Shown piece by piece: positions 16,522 to 25,971 of a stretch of 64,000 nt of DNA. How positions within the stretch are numbered: position 1 is the stretch's first letter; every line of letters starts with the position of its first letter. The stretch spans positions 1 through 64,000 of the forward strand of contig NZ_JBMPIT010000007.1 in assembly GCF_049341845.1 (NCBI RefSeq), written 5' to 3'. The position numbers and the translations under genes were made by a program. Under the pieces are notes generated by a model. That model was given only the letters and a program-made list of their open reading frames with translations. It did no database searches and had not been told where the DNA came from. Origin of the DNA: Curtobacterium guangdongense. GTDB taxonomy: Bacteria; Actinomycetota; Actinomycetes; Actinomycetales; Microbacteriaceae.

Positions 16522-18097
16522 GGCGCGCCTCCGCCCGGTCGGCCGACGCGTCGTCGCGCAGCATGCGGTCGGCGGTGCGGAGTGACAGCGCCATGATCGT
16601 CAGCGCCGGGTTCGCGATGAGGGAACTCGGGAAGACGGAGTTGTCGACGATCCACATGTTCGGCACGTCCCACGAGCGGCCGGCCGCGTCCACGACGGAG
16701 CGCTCCGGGTCGGTGCCCATCCGCGCGGTCCCGACGGTGTGCGCGGTCCGGCCGAGCACGCGGACGTCGCGACCGCCGGCCGCCTCGACGATCGACGTCA
16801 TGGTGCGGACGGCGTGCCGGGTGATCGCCTCCTCGTTCGCACCGGGGGAGAACGTCACGCGGGCCTTCGGCACCCCGTTCGCGTCCACCTCGTCGGAGAG
16901 CACGAGCCGGTTGTCGTCGTACGGCAGGCACTCCGCGTTGATGCCGACGCCGGCCATCTTCGGGTAGTCGCGCATCGCCCGGACGAGCACCGCGCCCCGC
17001 AGCCCGCCGCCCCGGACCATCGAGGTGGCGAGGGTGAGCGGCTGCGCGCCGAGGCTCTGGATCAGGTACCCACCGGCGAAGTCGGCGTCCACGGGACGGA
17101 TGAAGTCCTCGGTGATGATCGACGACGGATACCCGCGGTACGAGCGCATCGACTCGTCGAACGTCGCCCAGACCTGGGTGGCCCCGTGCGCCGTGAAGTT
17201 CCGCCCGACCTGGCCGCTGCTGTTCGCCAGCCCGGTGTGCAGCAGGAGTCGCGGGGTCTCGATGCCACCGGCGGCGAGCACGAGCGACCGGGTCCGCTGC
17301 CGGTGGTCGCGACCGCCCTGTCGGTACACGACGGCCTCGACCGCACCGCTTGCGTCGAGCTCGATGCCGTGCACGAAGGCCTCGGCACGGATCTCCGCTC
17401 CGAACGCGACCGCGGCGGGCAGGTACGTGGTGTCCATCGACACCTTCGCGCCGTTCCGGCAGCCCTGGTGACAGGAACCGCAGGCGACGCACGCGTGCCG
17501 GAGGCCGTGGTGCTCCTGCATCCGGTCCTCGGTCGTCAAGCCGACGGGTGCATCCGTCGCGGTGATCCCGACGGCAGCGGCACCGCGCATCATCATGTCC
17601 GAGGACGCGTTGCGCGCCGGCGGCCCCATCCGGTAGCGACGGGCGGGGTCCCACGGGTAGTGCGCCGGGCCCGCGACGCCGACGTCGTGCTCGGCCTGCT
17701 CGATCCAGTGCACGAGTTCGGCGTGCTCGATCGGCCAGTCCTCGCCCTCGCCGGAGTCGGTGCGGAGCCGGATGTCGTGCTCGTTCGGACGCGGGGTGAA
17801 CGCTCCCCAGTGCAGCGTCGATCCGCCGACGCCGGTCCCGCTGTTGTTCGGGCCGAACGCGGTCGGGGCGTCCCCGCCGCTGATGCGCTCGTCCATCCAG
17901 TTGATGTCACCGGGAGCCTCGACCTCGTCCGGGGTGAAACGTTCCGGGTCGGTGTTCGGGCCGGCCTCGAGCGCGACGACCCGCAGGCCCTTCCTGGCGA
18001 GGGTCGCGAGCAGCGGTGCGCCGCCCGCCCCGGTGCCGACGACGACCGCGTCGACGACCTCGTCCTCGTCGTACCGGCGCTGGTGGTCGAGTCTCAT
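16508..18097 (-). CDS. GMC family oxidoreductase (gluconate/sugar dehydrogenase-like)
   Basis: A 529-residue flavoprotein. VVVGTGAGGAPLLATLARKG followed by VVALEAG is the FAD fold near residue 18. GVGGSTLHWGAFTPR, the cysteine cluster CVACGSCHQGCRNGAK and a C-terminal HTVGTARMGTDPERSVVD are GMC features, the last carrying the catalytic histidine region. GMC enzymes of this type oxidise sugars, polyols or other alcohols and often pair with a gluconate-2-dehydrogenase subunit-3 protein. That partner is fused to a hydrolase in the gene upstream, which it overlaps in ATGA. Confidence 0.9.
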   Translation of the reverse strand: MRLDHQRRYDEDEVVDAVVVGTGAGGAPLLATLARKGLRVVALEAGPNTDPERFTPDEVEAPGDINWMDERISGGDAPTAFGPNNSGTGVGGSTLHWGAFTPRPNEHDIRLRTDSGEGEDWPIEHAELVHWIEQAEHDVGVAGPAHYPWDPARRYRMGPPARNASSDMMMRGAAAVGITATDAPVGLTTEDRMQEHHGLRHACVACGSCHQGCRNGAKVSMDTTYLPAAVAFGAEIRAEAFVHGIELDASGAVEAVVYRQGGRDHRQRTRSLVLAAGGIETPRLLLHTGLANSSGQVGRNFTAHGATQVWATFDESMRSYRGYPSSIITEDFIRPVDADFAGGYLIQSLGAQPLTLATSMVRGGGLRGAVLVRAMRDYPKMAGVGINAECLPYDDNRLVLSDEVDANGVPKARVTFSPGANEEAITRHAVRTMTSIVEAAGGRDVRVLGRTAHTVGTARMGTDPERSVVDAAGRSWDVPNMWIVDNSVFPSSLIANPALTIMALSLRTADRMLRDDASADRAEARLTAA

Positions 18098-19443
18098 CGT
18101 GCTGCTCCCGTCGGTTCCCACGCTTCGCGCTGCCCGGCGGCGAGCAGCTGGAAGCCCTGCTTGCGGACGCCGTCGCCACCGTTGGCGAAGCCGTCGTAGT
18201 CGATCTCGGCCATCGTCGCCGGGTGTGCCGCCCACTGCTTGACGAGGTCCACCGCGGCGTCCTCGGCCCATGCCCGGAGCTGTTCTGCGTCGAACGGTCC
18301 GACCGCGGGAGTGTGTTCGCCAGCGGTGACGGCGTCGAGCACCGTGGTGAGGTGCTCGTCGCCCCGAGCGGCCTCCGGAGTGAGCGCGTCGAGTCCCGCG
18401 CGGTAGGCATCGACGTCGGCCGGCAATCCGTCCGGCCGCCACCCGTCGCCGAGCCCCGCTGCGAGTTGCGCGTCGACACGCAGCGCGAGGTCGATCGTCG
18501 TGTCGCCGGGCTGCGGGACGACGATCCTGGCCACCGCACGGAGCGTGTCGAGCTGGTCGACGCTGAGCGACGCGGGGGTCGCGGTGGGGTCGTCGGGCAG
18601 GGCACGGACGGCCAGGATGCCGCGGGTCCGCGCGCTGACACGTGGTGAGGCGATCACCCGGACGGTGGCCGGCGGGACGACCGGGCCGCCGGCGACCCGC
18701 CGCTCCCAGAAGTCCCGGATGCGCTCGGCCACCGCGTCGGGCTGCTCCCACGGCAGCAGGTGCGCGGCGTCCGGGACGACGTCGAGTTCGCCGGTCGTCC
18801 AGTGCGGCAGGTTCAGGGTGCGCTGCGCGTCCTCGCCGAGGTCACCGTCGGCAGCACCGGCCAGGATCAACGCCGGTACCGGGTTCGGCGGGAAGGTGGC
18901 CGACCAGTCCTCGCGGCTGCCGCGCACCAGCCAGTCCGTCCAGGCACGTGGGTCGGCCCGCTGCACGTCGTGCACAGCCATCGCGTGCGGTTCCGGCGCG
19001 AGCGGGGCGTCGACGTTCGCCGACACGAAGGTCTCGGCGTCGCTCGGACCGATCGGGCCGTCGGAAGCCCAGCCGAGCATCGTCGCGCGACGCTCCTCGT
19101 CCATGGGCTCCGGGGACAGCGGCGACGCCGCGAGGAGCACGACCGCGCGGAGCCCGAAGAGCCCGTTCGAGCCGTCGATCGTGCGGGAGGCGACGACCGA
19201 GGCGACCTTGCCGCCCATCGAGTGCCCGATGAGGACCCACTCGGTGGTGCCGCTCTGGCCGATGGCCCGCTCGACGTGCTCGGCCATCTCCTCGACGGTG
19301 GTCCCCGGCGCAGCGGACGAGCGGCCGAAGCCGGGCAGGTCGATGCCGACGAGGTCGAGGGTGCCCGCCAGGCGGGTACGGAGCGTGGCGAACTCCTCGG
19401 AACTGGACCCGAGGGCGTGCAGGCAGAACGCGGTTGCCGTCAT
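18094..19443 (-). CDS. Alpha/beta-hydrolase fused to a gluconate 2-dehydrogenase subunit 3-like domain
   Basis: A 449-residue two-domain protein. Residues 1-250 are an alpha/beta-hydrolase with oxyanion-loop HALGSSSEEF, the nucleophile elbow GHSMGG (Ser75), an aspartate in AGAADGDLG and a histidine in DAAHLLPWEQP. Residues 262-449 resemble the gluconate 2-dehydrogenase subunit-3 family, with LDTLRAVARIVVPQPG at the start and a C-terminal YDGFANGGDGVRKQGFQLLA. Subunit 3 normally escorts a GMC subunit, which is the next gene. The fusion suggests that hydrolysis of an ester or lactone is tied to oxidation of the same metabolite. The substrate is unknown. Confidence 0.83.
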   Translation of the reverse strand: MTATAFCLHALGSSSEEFATLRTRLAGTLDLVGIDLPGFGRSSAAPGTTVEEMAEHVERAIGQSGTTEWVLIGHSMGGKVASVVASRTIDGSNGLFGLRAVVLLAASPLSPEPMDEERRATMLGWASDGPIGPSDAETFVSANVDAPLAPEPHAMAVHDVQRADPRAWTDWLVRGSREDWSATFPPNPVPALILAGAADGDLGEDAQRTLNLPHWTTGELDVVPDAAHLLPWEQPDAVAERIRDFWERRVAGGPVVPPATVRVIASPRVSARTRGILAVRALPDDPTATPASLSVDQLDTLRAVARIVVPQPGDTTIDLALRVDAQLAAGLGDGWRPDGLPADVDAYRAGLDALTPEAARGDEHLTTVLDAVTAGEHTPAVGPFDAEQLRAWAEDAAVDLVKQWAAHPATMAEIDYDGFANGGDGVRKQGFQLLAAGQREAWEPTGAAR

Positions 19444-19529
19444 CCTTCGTTTCTACGGCCCACGGTGGCCGTGTTCCCAGACGGGTGTACCCCCGTGCGC
19501 TCGACAGGTGCCATGGGTAGGTTCGGTGA

Positions 19530-22082
19530 ATGAGTGCAGAGCTGACGCTCGGCGCCGAGGAAGAGCTGCACCTCATCGACCTCGAGTCCGGCCGACTTTC
19601 CGCGAAGGCCCCGCGCCTTCTGCCCAAACTCCCAGCAGACCGCTTCGGCGCAGAACTCCAGCGCACGACGATCGAGACGAACACCCCGGTGGTGACGACG
19701 CTCGACGATCTCCGACGGGTGATCGTCGACCTCCGGCAGGAGCTGGCGGGAGCGATCGCGCCGGCGGGTGTCACCATCGCCGCCGCCGGCACGGCCCCCA
19801 GGTCCGAGTACGCCGACTTCGAACTGACCTCCGGTGGCCGCTACGGCCGCATGCAGGAGCAGTACCGGATGCTCGTCGACGAACAACTCATCTGTGGACT
19901 GCAGGTGCACGTCGGCGTGAGCGACCGCGACCTGGCGGTGCAGATCGCCCAGCGCGTCGCGCCGACGCTCCCGGTCCTGTTGGCGCTGAGTGCGTCGAGT
20001 CCGTTCTGGAACGGCCAGGACACCGGGTACGCGTCCTTCCGGAGCATCATCTGGCAGCGCTGGCCGTCCGCCGGCAGCTTCGGCCGCGTCGAGAGCGCCG
20101 CCGAGTACGACAAGGTGCTCGAGGACCTCATCGCGTCCGGCGTGATCGCCGACAAGAAGATGGCCTACTTCGACGTCCGTCCGTCGTCGCACGCACCGAC
20201 GCTCGAACTGCGGGTCTGCGACGCGACACCCGTGGTCGACGACGCGGTCCTCATCGCCGGGCTGTTCCGCGCCGCGGTCCGCAAGGCGGAGCTCGCGGTC
20301 GAGTCCGGCGCCGAGTGGCACCCCAGGAGCGAACCGCTGCACCGCGCGGCGATGTGGCAGGCCGCCCGCAGCGGGCTGAGCGGCGACTTGCTGGGGCTGG
20401 GGCAGCACCCGGAGCGACTGCCAGCGGAGATCGCCGTGCGCCAGCTCGTCTCGCGGCTCCGCCCCGAACTCGAGGAGCTCGGCGACTGGGGGACCGTGAG
20501 CGCCCTGCTCGAGGACACCCTCGCCCGGGGCAACTCCACCGACCGGCAGCGCACCGCGTACGCCGAGCGGGGGTCGCTCGACGACGTCGTGGCGCTCGTG
20601 GTCGAGGACACCGCCGGCACGCCGTCCGGACGGGACGACCACCCCGTCGTCGCGATCCCGTCGTACCGAGTCCGTGCCGGCGACGAGGCGGTCGGACCGG
20701 GTGCACGCCCCCGTCCCGCGTTCCGCGACCTGGCCGCGTTCTTCCGCGGCTGGGACGCCGAGACGACCATCGACCGCTGCACCGCCCGCGACGCCTGGAC
20801 CCGGGAGCACGAGGTCGGCTTCGTGGTCGCCGGCGCCGTGCAGGACTTCGGCTGCGACCTCGTCCCGCGCACGGTCAGCGCCTACGAGTGGGACCAGCTC
20901 GCGAAGGGCCTCGGGCAGCGTGCCCGCGCGATCGAGCTCTTCCTCCGCGACGCGTACGGCGACCGACGGATCGTCGCGGACGGGGCGATGGACGAGCGCG
21001 ACTTCGTCGGCCGCAACGGGTGGGACCCCGACGCGACCCGCCTGCCGAGGGACGCCGTCCGTGCCCCGGTGCTCGGCTTCGACCTCGTGCGGAACGAGTT
21101 CGGCGGCTGGCGGGTGCTCGAGGACAACGTGCGCTCGCCCTCCGGCGTGGCGTACGGCATCGCACTCCGCGAACTCATGGACGAGGTCGTCCCCGACGCG
21201 CCCCGGCCGGAACACCTGCGGGATCCGCACGGCGTCATGGACCGGATCGACCACACTCTCCGCACCAACGCGACCGCCGTCACCGGCGAACGCGAGCCGG
21301 TGCTGGCGCTGATCAGCGACGGCCCCGCCGCCGGCGCCTGGTACGAACACCGCAGGCTGTCCGACGGAGCCGGGATGCGCCTCCTGACCGAGTCGGACCT
21401 GGACGTCCGCGACGGACGCGTCGTCGAGGCGGCGACCGGTGACGTCCTGCACGCGCTCTACCTGCGGGTGGACCGCGACGCCAGCGCGCTCCGGAACGAC
21501 CAGACGCCTGATCTCGGCGCGCGGATCCTCGACGCGGCCGAGGCCGGGCGCGTCTACCTGGCGAACGCGCCCGGCAACGCGCTCGTCGACGACAAGGCGA
21601 TGTACGTCAACGTGCCCGACCTGATCTGGTACTACCTCGACGAGAAGCCGCTGCTCGAGTCGGTGCCGACCTACCGGACCAGCATCGAGGGCGAACGGAT
21701 GTCCGTGCTCGACCGCGTCGGCGAGCTCGTGACGAAACCCGTCGACGGCGAGGGCGGCCGCGACGTCCTCATCGGGCCGGTCGCGAGCGCGCCGGAGGTC
21801 GCCGAGCGGCGACGTGCGATCGCCGCGGACCCCGCCGGGTGGGTCGGACAGGAGGTCGTCCAGCTCTCGTCGCACCCCACCATCGGTCCAGCCGGGCTCG
21901 ACCCACGGCACGTGGACCTCCGCGCGTTCGTCTACCTGACGGGCACGGGTCCGGACGACACCCACCTGGCAGACGTCGCGCTCACCAGGGTCGCGCCGGA
22001 GGGCAGCCTCGTCGTGAACTCGTCGCGGGGTGGCGGCGCGAAGGACACGTGGATCGTCGGCACGGACCGGGAGGACAGCTGA
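19530..22082 (+). CDS. Fused carboxylate-amine ligase (GCS2/YbdK) and circularly permuted ATP-grasp protein
   Basis: An 850-residue fusion. Residues 1-370 match the GCS2/YbdK glutamate-cysteine-ligase-like family: LGAEEELHLIDLESGRLS at the start, GLQVHVGVSDRD near 128, and SSPFWNGQDTGYASFRS near 155. Residues 385-850 match the circularly permuted ATP-grasp type 2 family (COG2308): VLEDNVRSPSGVAYG near 530, NALVDDKAMYVNVPDLIWYY near 690, and SSRGGGAKDTW at the end. Both halves form amide bonds by way of acyl phosphates. The gene is the first of three overlapping genes, and the next encodes an Asn-synthase-like amidotransferase, so a small peptide is the likely product. The start ATG lies 86 bp from the divergent hydrolase gene. 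Confidence 0.87.
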   Translation: MSAELTLGAEEELHLIDLESGRLSAKAPRLLPKLPADRFGAELQRTTIETNTPVVTTLDDLRRVIVDLRQELAGAIAPAGVTIAAAGTAPRSEYADFELTSGGRYGRMQEQYRMLVDEQLICGLQVHVGVSDRDLAVQIAQRVAPTLPVLLALSASSPFWNGQDTGYASFRSIIWQRWPSAGSFGRVESAAEYDKVLEDLIASGVIADKKMAYFDVRPSSHAPTLELRVCDATPVVDDAVLIAGLFRAAVRKAELAVESGAEWHPRSEPLHRAAMWQAARSGLSGDLLGLGQHPERLPAEIAVRQLVSRLRPELEELGDWGTVSALLEDTLARGNSTDRQRTAYAERGSLDDVVALVVEDTAGTPSGRDDHPVVAIPSYRVRAGDEAVGPGARPRPAFRDLAAFFRGWDAETTIDRCTARDAWTREHEVGFVVAGAVQDFGCDLVPRTVSAYEWDQLAKGLGQRARAIELFLRDAYGDRRIVADGAMDERDFVGRNGWDPDATRLPRDAVRAPVLGFDLVRNEFGGWRVLEDNVRSPSGVAYGIALRELMDEVVPDAPRPEHLRDPHGVMDRIDHTLRTNATAVTGEREPVLALISDGPAAGAWYEHRRLSDGAGMRLLTESDLDVRDGRVVEAATGDVLHALYLRVDRDASALRNDQTPDLGARILDAAEAGRVYLANAPGNALVDDKAMYVNVPDLIWYYLDEKPLLESVPTYRTSIEGERMSVLDRVGELVTKPVDGEGGRDVLIGPVASAPEVAERRRAIAADPAGWVGQEVVQLSSHPTIGPAGLDPRHVDLRAFVYLTGTGPDDTHLADVALTRVAPEGSLVVNSSRGGGAKDTWIVGTDREDS

Positions 22083-23884
22083 TGTGTGGACTCGCCGGCG
22101 AGATCCGGTTCGACGGGACGTCCCCCGACGTCGGGGCGGTCGCCCGGATGACCGGGTGCCTGGTGCACCGGGGGCCGGACGGCGACGGACTGTGGGCGCG
22201 TGGCCCGGTGGCGCTCGGGCACCGCCGGCTGTCGATCGTGGACCTGTCGACCGCGGGCGCGCAGCCGATGGTCGTCACACGCCTCGGCCTGACGATCGCC
22301 TACAACGGGATGGTCTACAACTACCGGGACCTCCGCGAGGAACTGCACGGCAAGGGCCACACGTTCGACTCGACGTCGGACACCGAGGTGATCGTCGCCG
22401 CCTACGCCGAGTGGGGCGAGTCGTTCGTCGACCACCTGATCGGGATGTTCGCCATCGCGATCTGGGAGCACGCCAGCGGTCGCCTCGTGCTCGCCCGGGA
22501 CCGGCTCGGCATCAAGCCGCTCTACGTCGCCGAGGTCCCCGGCGGCGTCCGGTTCGCGAGCTCCCTGCCGGCGATCCTGGCCGGCGACGCGACGGGCGGT
22601 GGGCACAGCGTGGACACGTCCATCGACCCAGTCGCCTTCGCGTCCTACATGAGCTTCCACTCGATCGTCCCGGCGCCCCGCACGATCCTGTCCGGCGTCG
22701 GCAAGCTCCCGCCGGCGACCGTGCGGGTCTACGAGCCGTCGGGAGCGTTCCGCGACACGACGTACTGGCAGCCCCGGTTCGAGCGTGACCCCGCCCGTGC
22801 CGGTTGGTCGGACGAGGACTGGCAGCAGGCGTTCACGGCGTCGCTCCGCACCGCGGTCGAGCGCCGCATGGTCGCCGACGTCCCGGTCGGGGTGCTGCTC
22901 TCCGGCGGCATCGACTCCTCGCTCGTGGTCGCCCTGCTCGCCGAGGCCGGTCAGCAGGACCTCGCCACGTTCAGCATCGGCTTCGAGTCGGCCGGTGGTG
23001 AGTCCGGCGACGAGTTCGAGTACTCCGACGAGGTCGCCCGGCACTTCGGCACCGACCACCACCGCATCCGCATCCCCTCGTCACGCCTGCTCGACGGCAT
23101 CGACGGGGCGATCCAGGCGATGAGTGAGCCGATGGTCAGCCACGACTGCGTCGCGTTCTACCTGCTCTCACAGGAGGTCTCGCAGCACGTCAAGGTCGTG
23201 CAGTCCGGGCAGGGTGCCGACGAGGTCCTCGGCGGGTACAGCTGGTATCCGCCGCTCGCTTCCGTGCCGAGGGACCAGGCGGCCGAGGCGTACCGGTCGG
23301 TGTTCATGGACCGGCGCTGGCCCGCCCTGCAGGGGTTGCTCGGGGAGCGCTGGCGGAGCGACGACGACACCCCGTCGGCGTTCGTGGACGCGGAGTTCGC
23401 GCGTCCCGGTGCGTCGACGAGCGTCGATGCGGCACTCCGCAGCGACACGACGATCATGCTCGTCGACGACCCGGTCAAGCGCGTCGACAACATGACGATG
23501 GCGTGGGGGCTCGAGGCCCGCGTGCCGTTCCTCGACCACGAGTTCGTCGAGTTCGCGGGCACGATCCCGCCGGAGCTCAAGCTCGCCGACGGCGGCAAGG
23601 GCGTGATGAAGCGCGCGGCGCGCGGCATCGTCCCCGACGCCGTGATCGACCGGACGAAGGGGTACTTCCCCGTACCGGCGATCCGGCAGCTGGAGGGCCC
23701 GTACCTGGAGCGCGTCCGCGAGGCGCTGCACGCCCCGGAGGCACGGGAACGCGGGCTCTTCGACGCAGGGGAGGTCGAGCGGATGCTCCGGGACCCGAAC
23801 AGCACCAGGACCGAGATCGGCGCCAACGCGCTCTGGCAGCTCGGCCTGATCGAGATGTGGCTGCAGCACCAGGGGGTGCGGTGA
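22082..23884 (+). CDS. Asparagine-synthase-like amidotransferase (N-acetylglutaminylglutamine amidotransferase type)
   Basis: A 600-residue class II glutamine amidotransferase. The N-terminal Cys2 (MCGLAGEIRFDG) is the glutaminase nucleophile. The synthase domain has the PP-loop LLSGGIDSSLVVALL near residue 273 and later VDNMTMAWGLEARVPFLDHE. It should adenylate a carboxylate and amidate it with ammonia from glutamine. Within the AsnB superfamily the length and context resemble the amidotransferase of the N-acetylglutaminylglutamine-amide osmolyte cassette rather than free-asparagine synthase. It overlaps the ligase gene in TGATG and the peptidase gene in GTGA. Confidence 0.88.
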   Translation: MCGLAGEIRFDGTSPDVGAVARMTGCLVHRGPDGDGLWARGPVALGHRRLSIVDLSTAGAQPMVVTRLGLTIAYNGMVYNYRDLREELHGKGHTFDSTSDTEVIVAAYAEWGESFVDHLIGMFAIAIWEHASGRLVLARDRLGIKPLYVAEVPGGVRFASSLPAILAGDATGGGHSVDTSIDPVAFASYMSFHSIVPAPRTILSGVGKLPPATVRVYEPSGAFRDTTYWQPRFERDPARAGWSDEDWQQAFTASLRTAVERRMVADVPVGVLLSGGIDSSLVVALLAEAGQQDLATFSIGFESAGGESGDEFEYSDEVARHFGTDHHRIRIPSSRLLDGIDGAIQAMSEPMVSHDCVAFYLLSQEVSQHVKVVQSGQGADEVLGGYSWYPPLASVPRDQAAEAYRSVFMDRRWPALQGLLGERWRSDDDTPSAFVDAEFARPGASTSVDAALRSDTTIMLVDDPVKRVDNMTMAWGLEARVPFLDHEFVEFAGTIPPELKLADGGKGVMKRAARGIVPDAVIDRTKGYFPVPAIRQLEGPYLERVREALHAPEARERGLFDAGEVERMLRDPNSTRTEIGANALWQLGLIEMWLQHQGVR

Positions 23885-25827
23885 GCCGGCCGGGAGGCTC
23901 GGAGCAGGTGGGCGCACCGGCGTCCGTCGCGCAGTCGGCCGAGACCAGGGCCGCGGTCGACCTGGGCGAGCGGCTCACCGCCGCCTGGGGCTCGTGGGGC
24001 CCGACCATGACGCGGAACGCGCGCCGGGTGGCGTTCGTCAGCGACCGGCACGGCACCCCCGAGGTCTTCGTGCAGGACGTGGTCGTCGACGGTCCACTGC
24101 CCGATCCCGTCCGCATCCGCCTGTCCGACGACCCGGTCATCCGGGTGACGTGGTCGTCCGACGGGGAGTGGCTCGCCGTCGCCATCGCGACCGACGGCGG
24201 CGTGAAGCAGCAGGTCTGGGTGGTCCGCCCCGACGGCAACGACGCCGCACAGATCGCCGGGTCGCGGTACCAGCACGCCGAACTCGGGCCGTGGAGTCGC
24301 AGTGGGCACCGCGTCGTGATCACGCTGCCGTCGACCGAGCCCGAGCAGCCCGCACGCTCGTACCTCGTCGACCCGGTGTCCGGGGATCGCGACGACCTCG
24401 CGGTCGGTGAACTCATCCACGTCCTCGACCTGTCGGTGGAGGAGCGGCTCGTGGTGCTGCGCGACGGCGCCCGCGGACACGAGTTCGTCGTGGTCGTGGA
24501 CCGTCTCACCGACGAGAGCCACCCGCTCCTCACCGATCCGCCGGACGGTTCCGCCGAGATCGCGTTCCTGCGCCCCTCCCCGGCGAGCGAGACCAGTCCG
24601 CTCGTCGCCTACGTCGCGACCGAGGCCGGGCTGCCCCGCCGCGGGCTCGTCGCACAGCCGGTCGGGCCGCACGGGTGGCGTGGGAAGCCCCGCAGCATCA
24701 TCGACCGCGACGACGCCGAGCTCGAGTTCCTCGACGCCGACGACGCCGGGCGCACGCTGCTGCTCGGCTGGAACGTCGACGGCCGCAGCGAGCTGGACCT
24801 CATCAACACGCACGACGCCTCGCGCACCCCCGTGCCGGACCTGCCCGGGTACGTCGTCACCGACCCGGTCCTCAGTCGTGACGGGCGGAGCGTGATCCTC
24901 GCCGTCGAGGGGCCGACGCGACCCCGGGAGCTGTGGCGTCTCGACACGAACGCGTTGACCTGGAGCCGGGTCACCGACGTCCCGGCGCTCCCGGACGTGC
25001 CGCTCGTCGAGCCGACGCTCGAGCGGTTCACCGCCCGTGACGGACTGGAGCTGACCGGGTGGCTGTACCGGGCGGTGGAGCCGGCCACGTCACAGGCCGA
25101 CGCTCCTTCCGGGGCTGGCCACGAGCCTCCCCTCCGTGCAGCGATGCTGCACCTGCACGGCGGACCGGAGTCGCAGGAACGACCGACGTTCTCGCCGCAG
25201 CACCAGGCGCTCGCCGCAGCGGGGATCACGGTGTTCGCGCCGAACATCCGCGGGTCCAGCGGGTACGGGCGGGAGTTCGTGCACGCCGACGACCTCGGGC
25301 TGCGGTGGAACGCGCTCGCGGACGTCGTGGACTGCGCCCGGTTCCTCGTGACGAACGGGTACGCCGAGCGCGGGCGGGTCGCCGTCGAGGGCCGGTCGTA
25401 CGGCGGGTACGCCACGATCGCCTCGCTCGCGTTCACGCCGGAGGTGTTCGCCGCCGGGGTGATGGTGTGCGGGATGAGCGACTTCGCGACGTTCTACCGG
25501 GACACCGAGCCGTGGATCGCCTCCGCCGCCGCGACGAAGTACGGGCACCCCGTGGACGACGCTGCACTGCTCGGATCACTGTCGCCGATGCGGGCGATCG
25601 ACGACGTGACGGCGCCGCTGCTCGTCGTGCACGGGGAGCTCGACACGAACGTGCCGATCGGCGAGGCGCACCAGGTCGTCGACGCACTGCGTGGGCGATC
25701 GCACGACGTGTCGTACCTGGAGCTCGAGGGCGAGGGGCACGAGTACCGGCGGGCGTCCTCCCGAGCGCTCCTCGTGCGGACGATGGTGGAGTTCCTGGCG
25801 TCGCGGCTGGGGCCGTTCCGCGCGTAG
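23881..25827 (+). CDS. S9 (prolyl-oligopeptidase family) serine peptidase
   Basis: A 648-residue protein. An N-terminal WD40/TolB-like propeller (about residues 40-380, for example RVAFVSDRHGTPEVFVQD and VTWSSDGEWLAVAIA) is followed by an alpha/beta-hydrolase domain. The catalytic serine is in GRSYGGYA near residue 506, the aspartate in GELDTNVP near 588 and the histidine in GEGHEY near 620. It cleaves short peptides and has no signal peptide, so it is probably cytosolic. As third gene of the peptide-amide cassette it may recycle the product or process a precursor. A family B repeat lies inside its 5' end and a family A repeat supplies its stop codon. Confidence 0.88.
   Translation: MSRPGGSEQVGAPASVAQSAETRAAVDLGERLTAAWGSWGPTMTRNARRVAFVSDRHGTPEVFVQDVVVDGPLPDPVRIRLSDDPVIRVTWSSDGEWLAVAIATDGGVKQQVWVVRPDGNDAAQIAGSRYQHAELGPWSRSGHRVVITLPSTEPEQPARSYLVDPVSGDRDDLAVGELIHVLDLSVEERLVVLRDGARGHEFVVVVDRLTDESHPLLTDPPDGSAEIAFLRPSPASETSPLVAYVATEAGLPRRGLVAQPVGPHGWRGKPRSIIDRDDAELEFLDADDAGRTLLLGWNVDGRSELDLINTHDASRTPVPDLPGYVVTDPVLSRDGRSVILAVEGPTRPRELWRLDTNALTWSRVTDVPALPDVPLVEPTLERFTARDGLELTGWLYRAVEPATSQADAPSGAGHEPPLRAAMLHLHGGPESQERPTFSPQHQALAAAGITVFAPNIRGSSGYGREFVHADDLGLRWNALADVVDCARFLVTNGYAERGRVAVEGRSYGGYATIASLAFTPEVFAAGVMVCGMSDFATFYRDTEPWIASAAATKYGHPVDDAALLGSLSPMRAIDDVTAPLLVVHGELDTNVPIGEAHQVVDALRGRSHDVSYLELEGEGHEYRRASSRALLVRTMVEFLASRLGPFRA
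23888..23902 (+). repeat. Family B short repeat inside the S9 peptidase 5' end
   Basis: GGCCGGGAGGCTCGG matches the dispersed consensus GGMCKGGAGGCYCGG. It encodes part of the poorly structured N-terminal tail, where an insertion would be tolerated. Confidence 0.5.
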
Positions 25828-25900
25828 GGGGCTCTTTCGCGCGTAGGAGGTCGTTTCGCGCGTAGGAGGTCGTTCGTTCCGACCTCCTACGCGCGATTCG
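25816..25900. repeat. Family A intergenic repeat array, copy 1
   Basis: Forward units of CGCGCGTAGGAGGTCG (25838-25853 and 25857-25872, 19-bp period, with a diverged first unit at 25818-25831) are followed by an inverted unit at 25880-25896. The opposite orientations can fold into a long hairpin, so the array may act as a terminator. The first unit contains the TAG stop of the S9 peptidase gene. Confidence 0.75.
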
Positions 25901-25971
25901 GCTTCCCAACGCGGGCGTGATGGGCAAGAACGTCGGGCAGGACGGGTTCGTGTATTCTCTAGGATCGAGGT

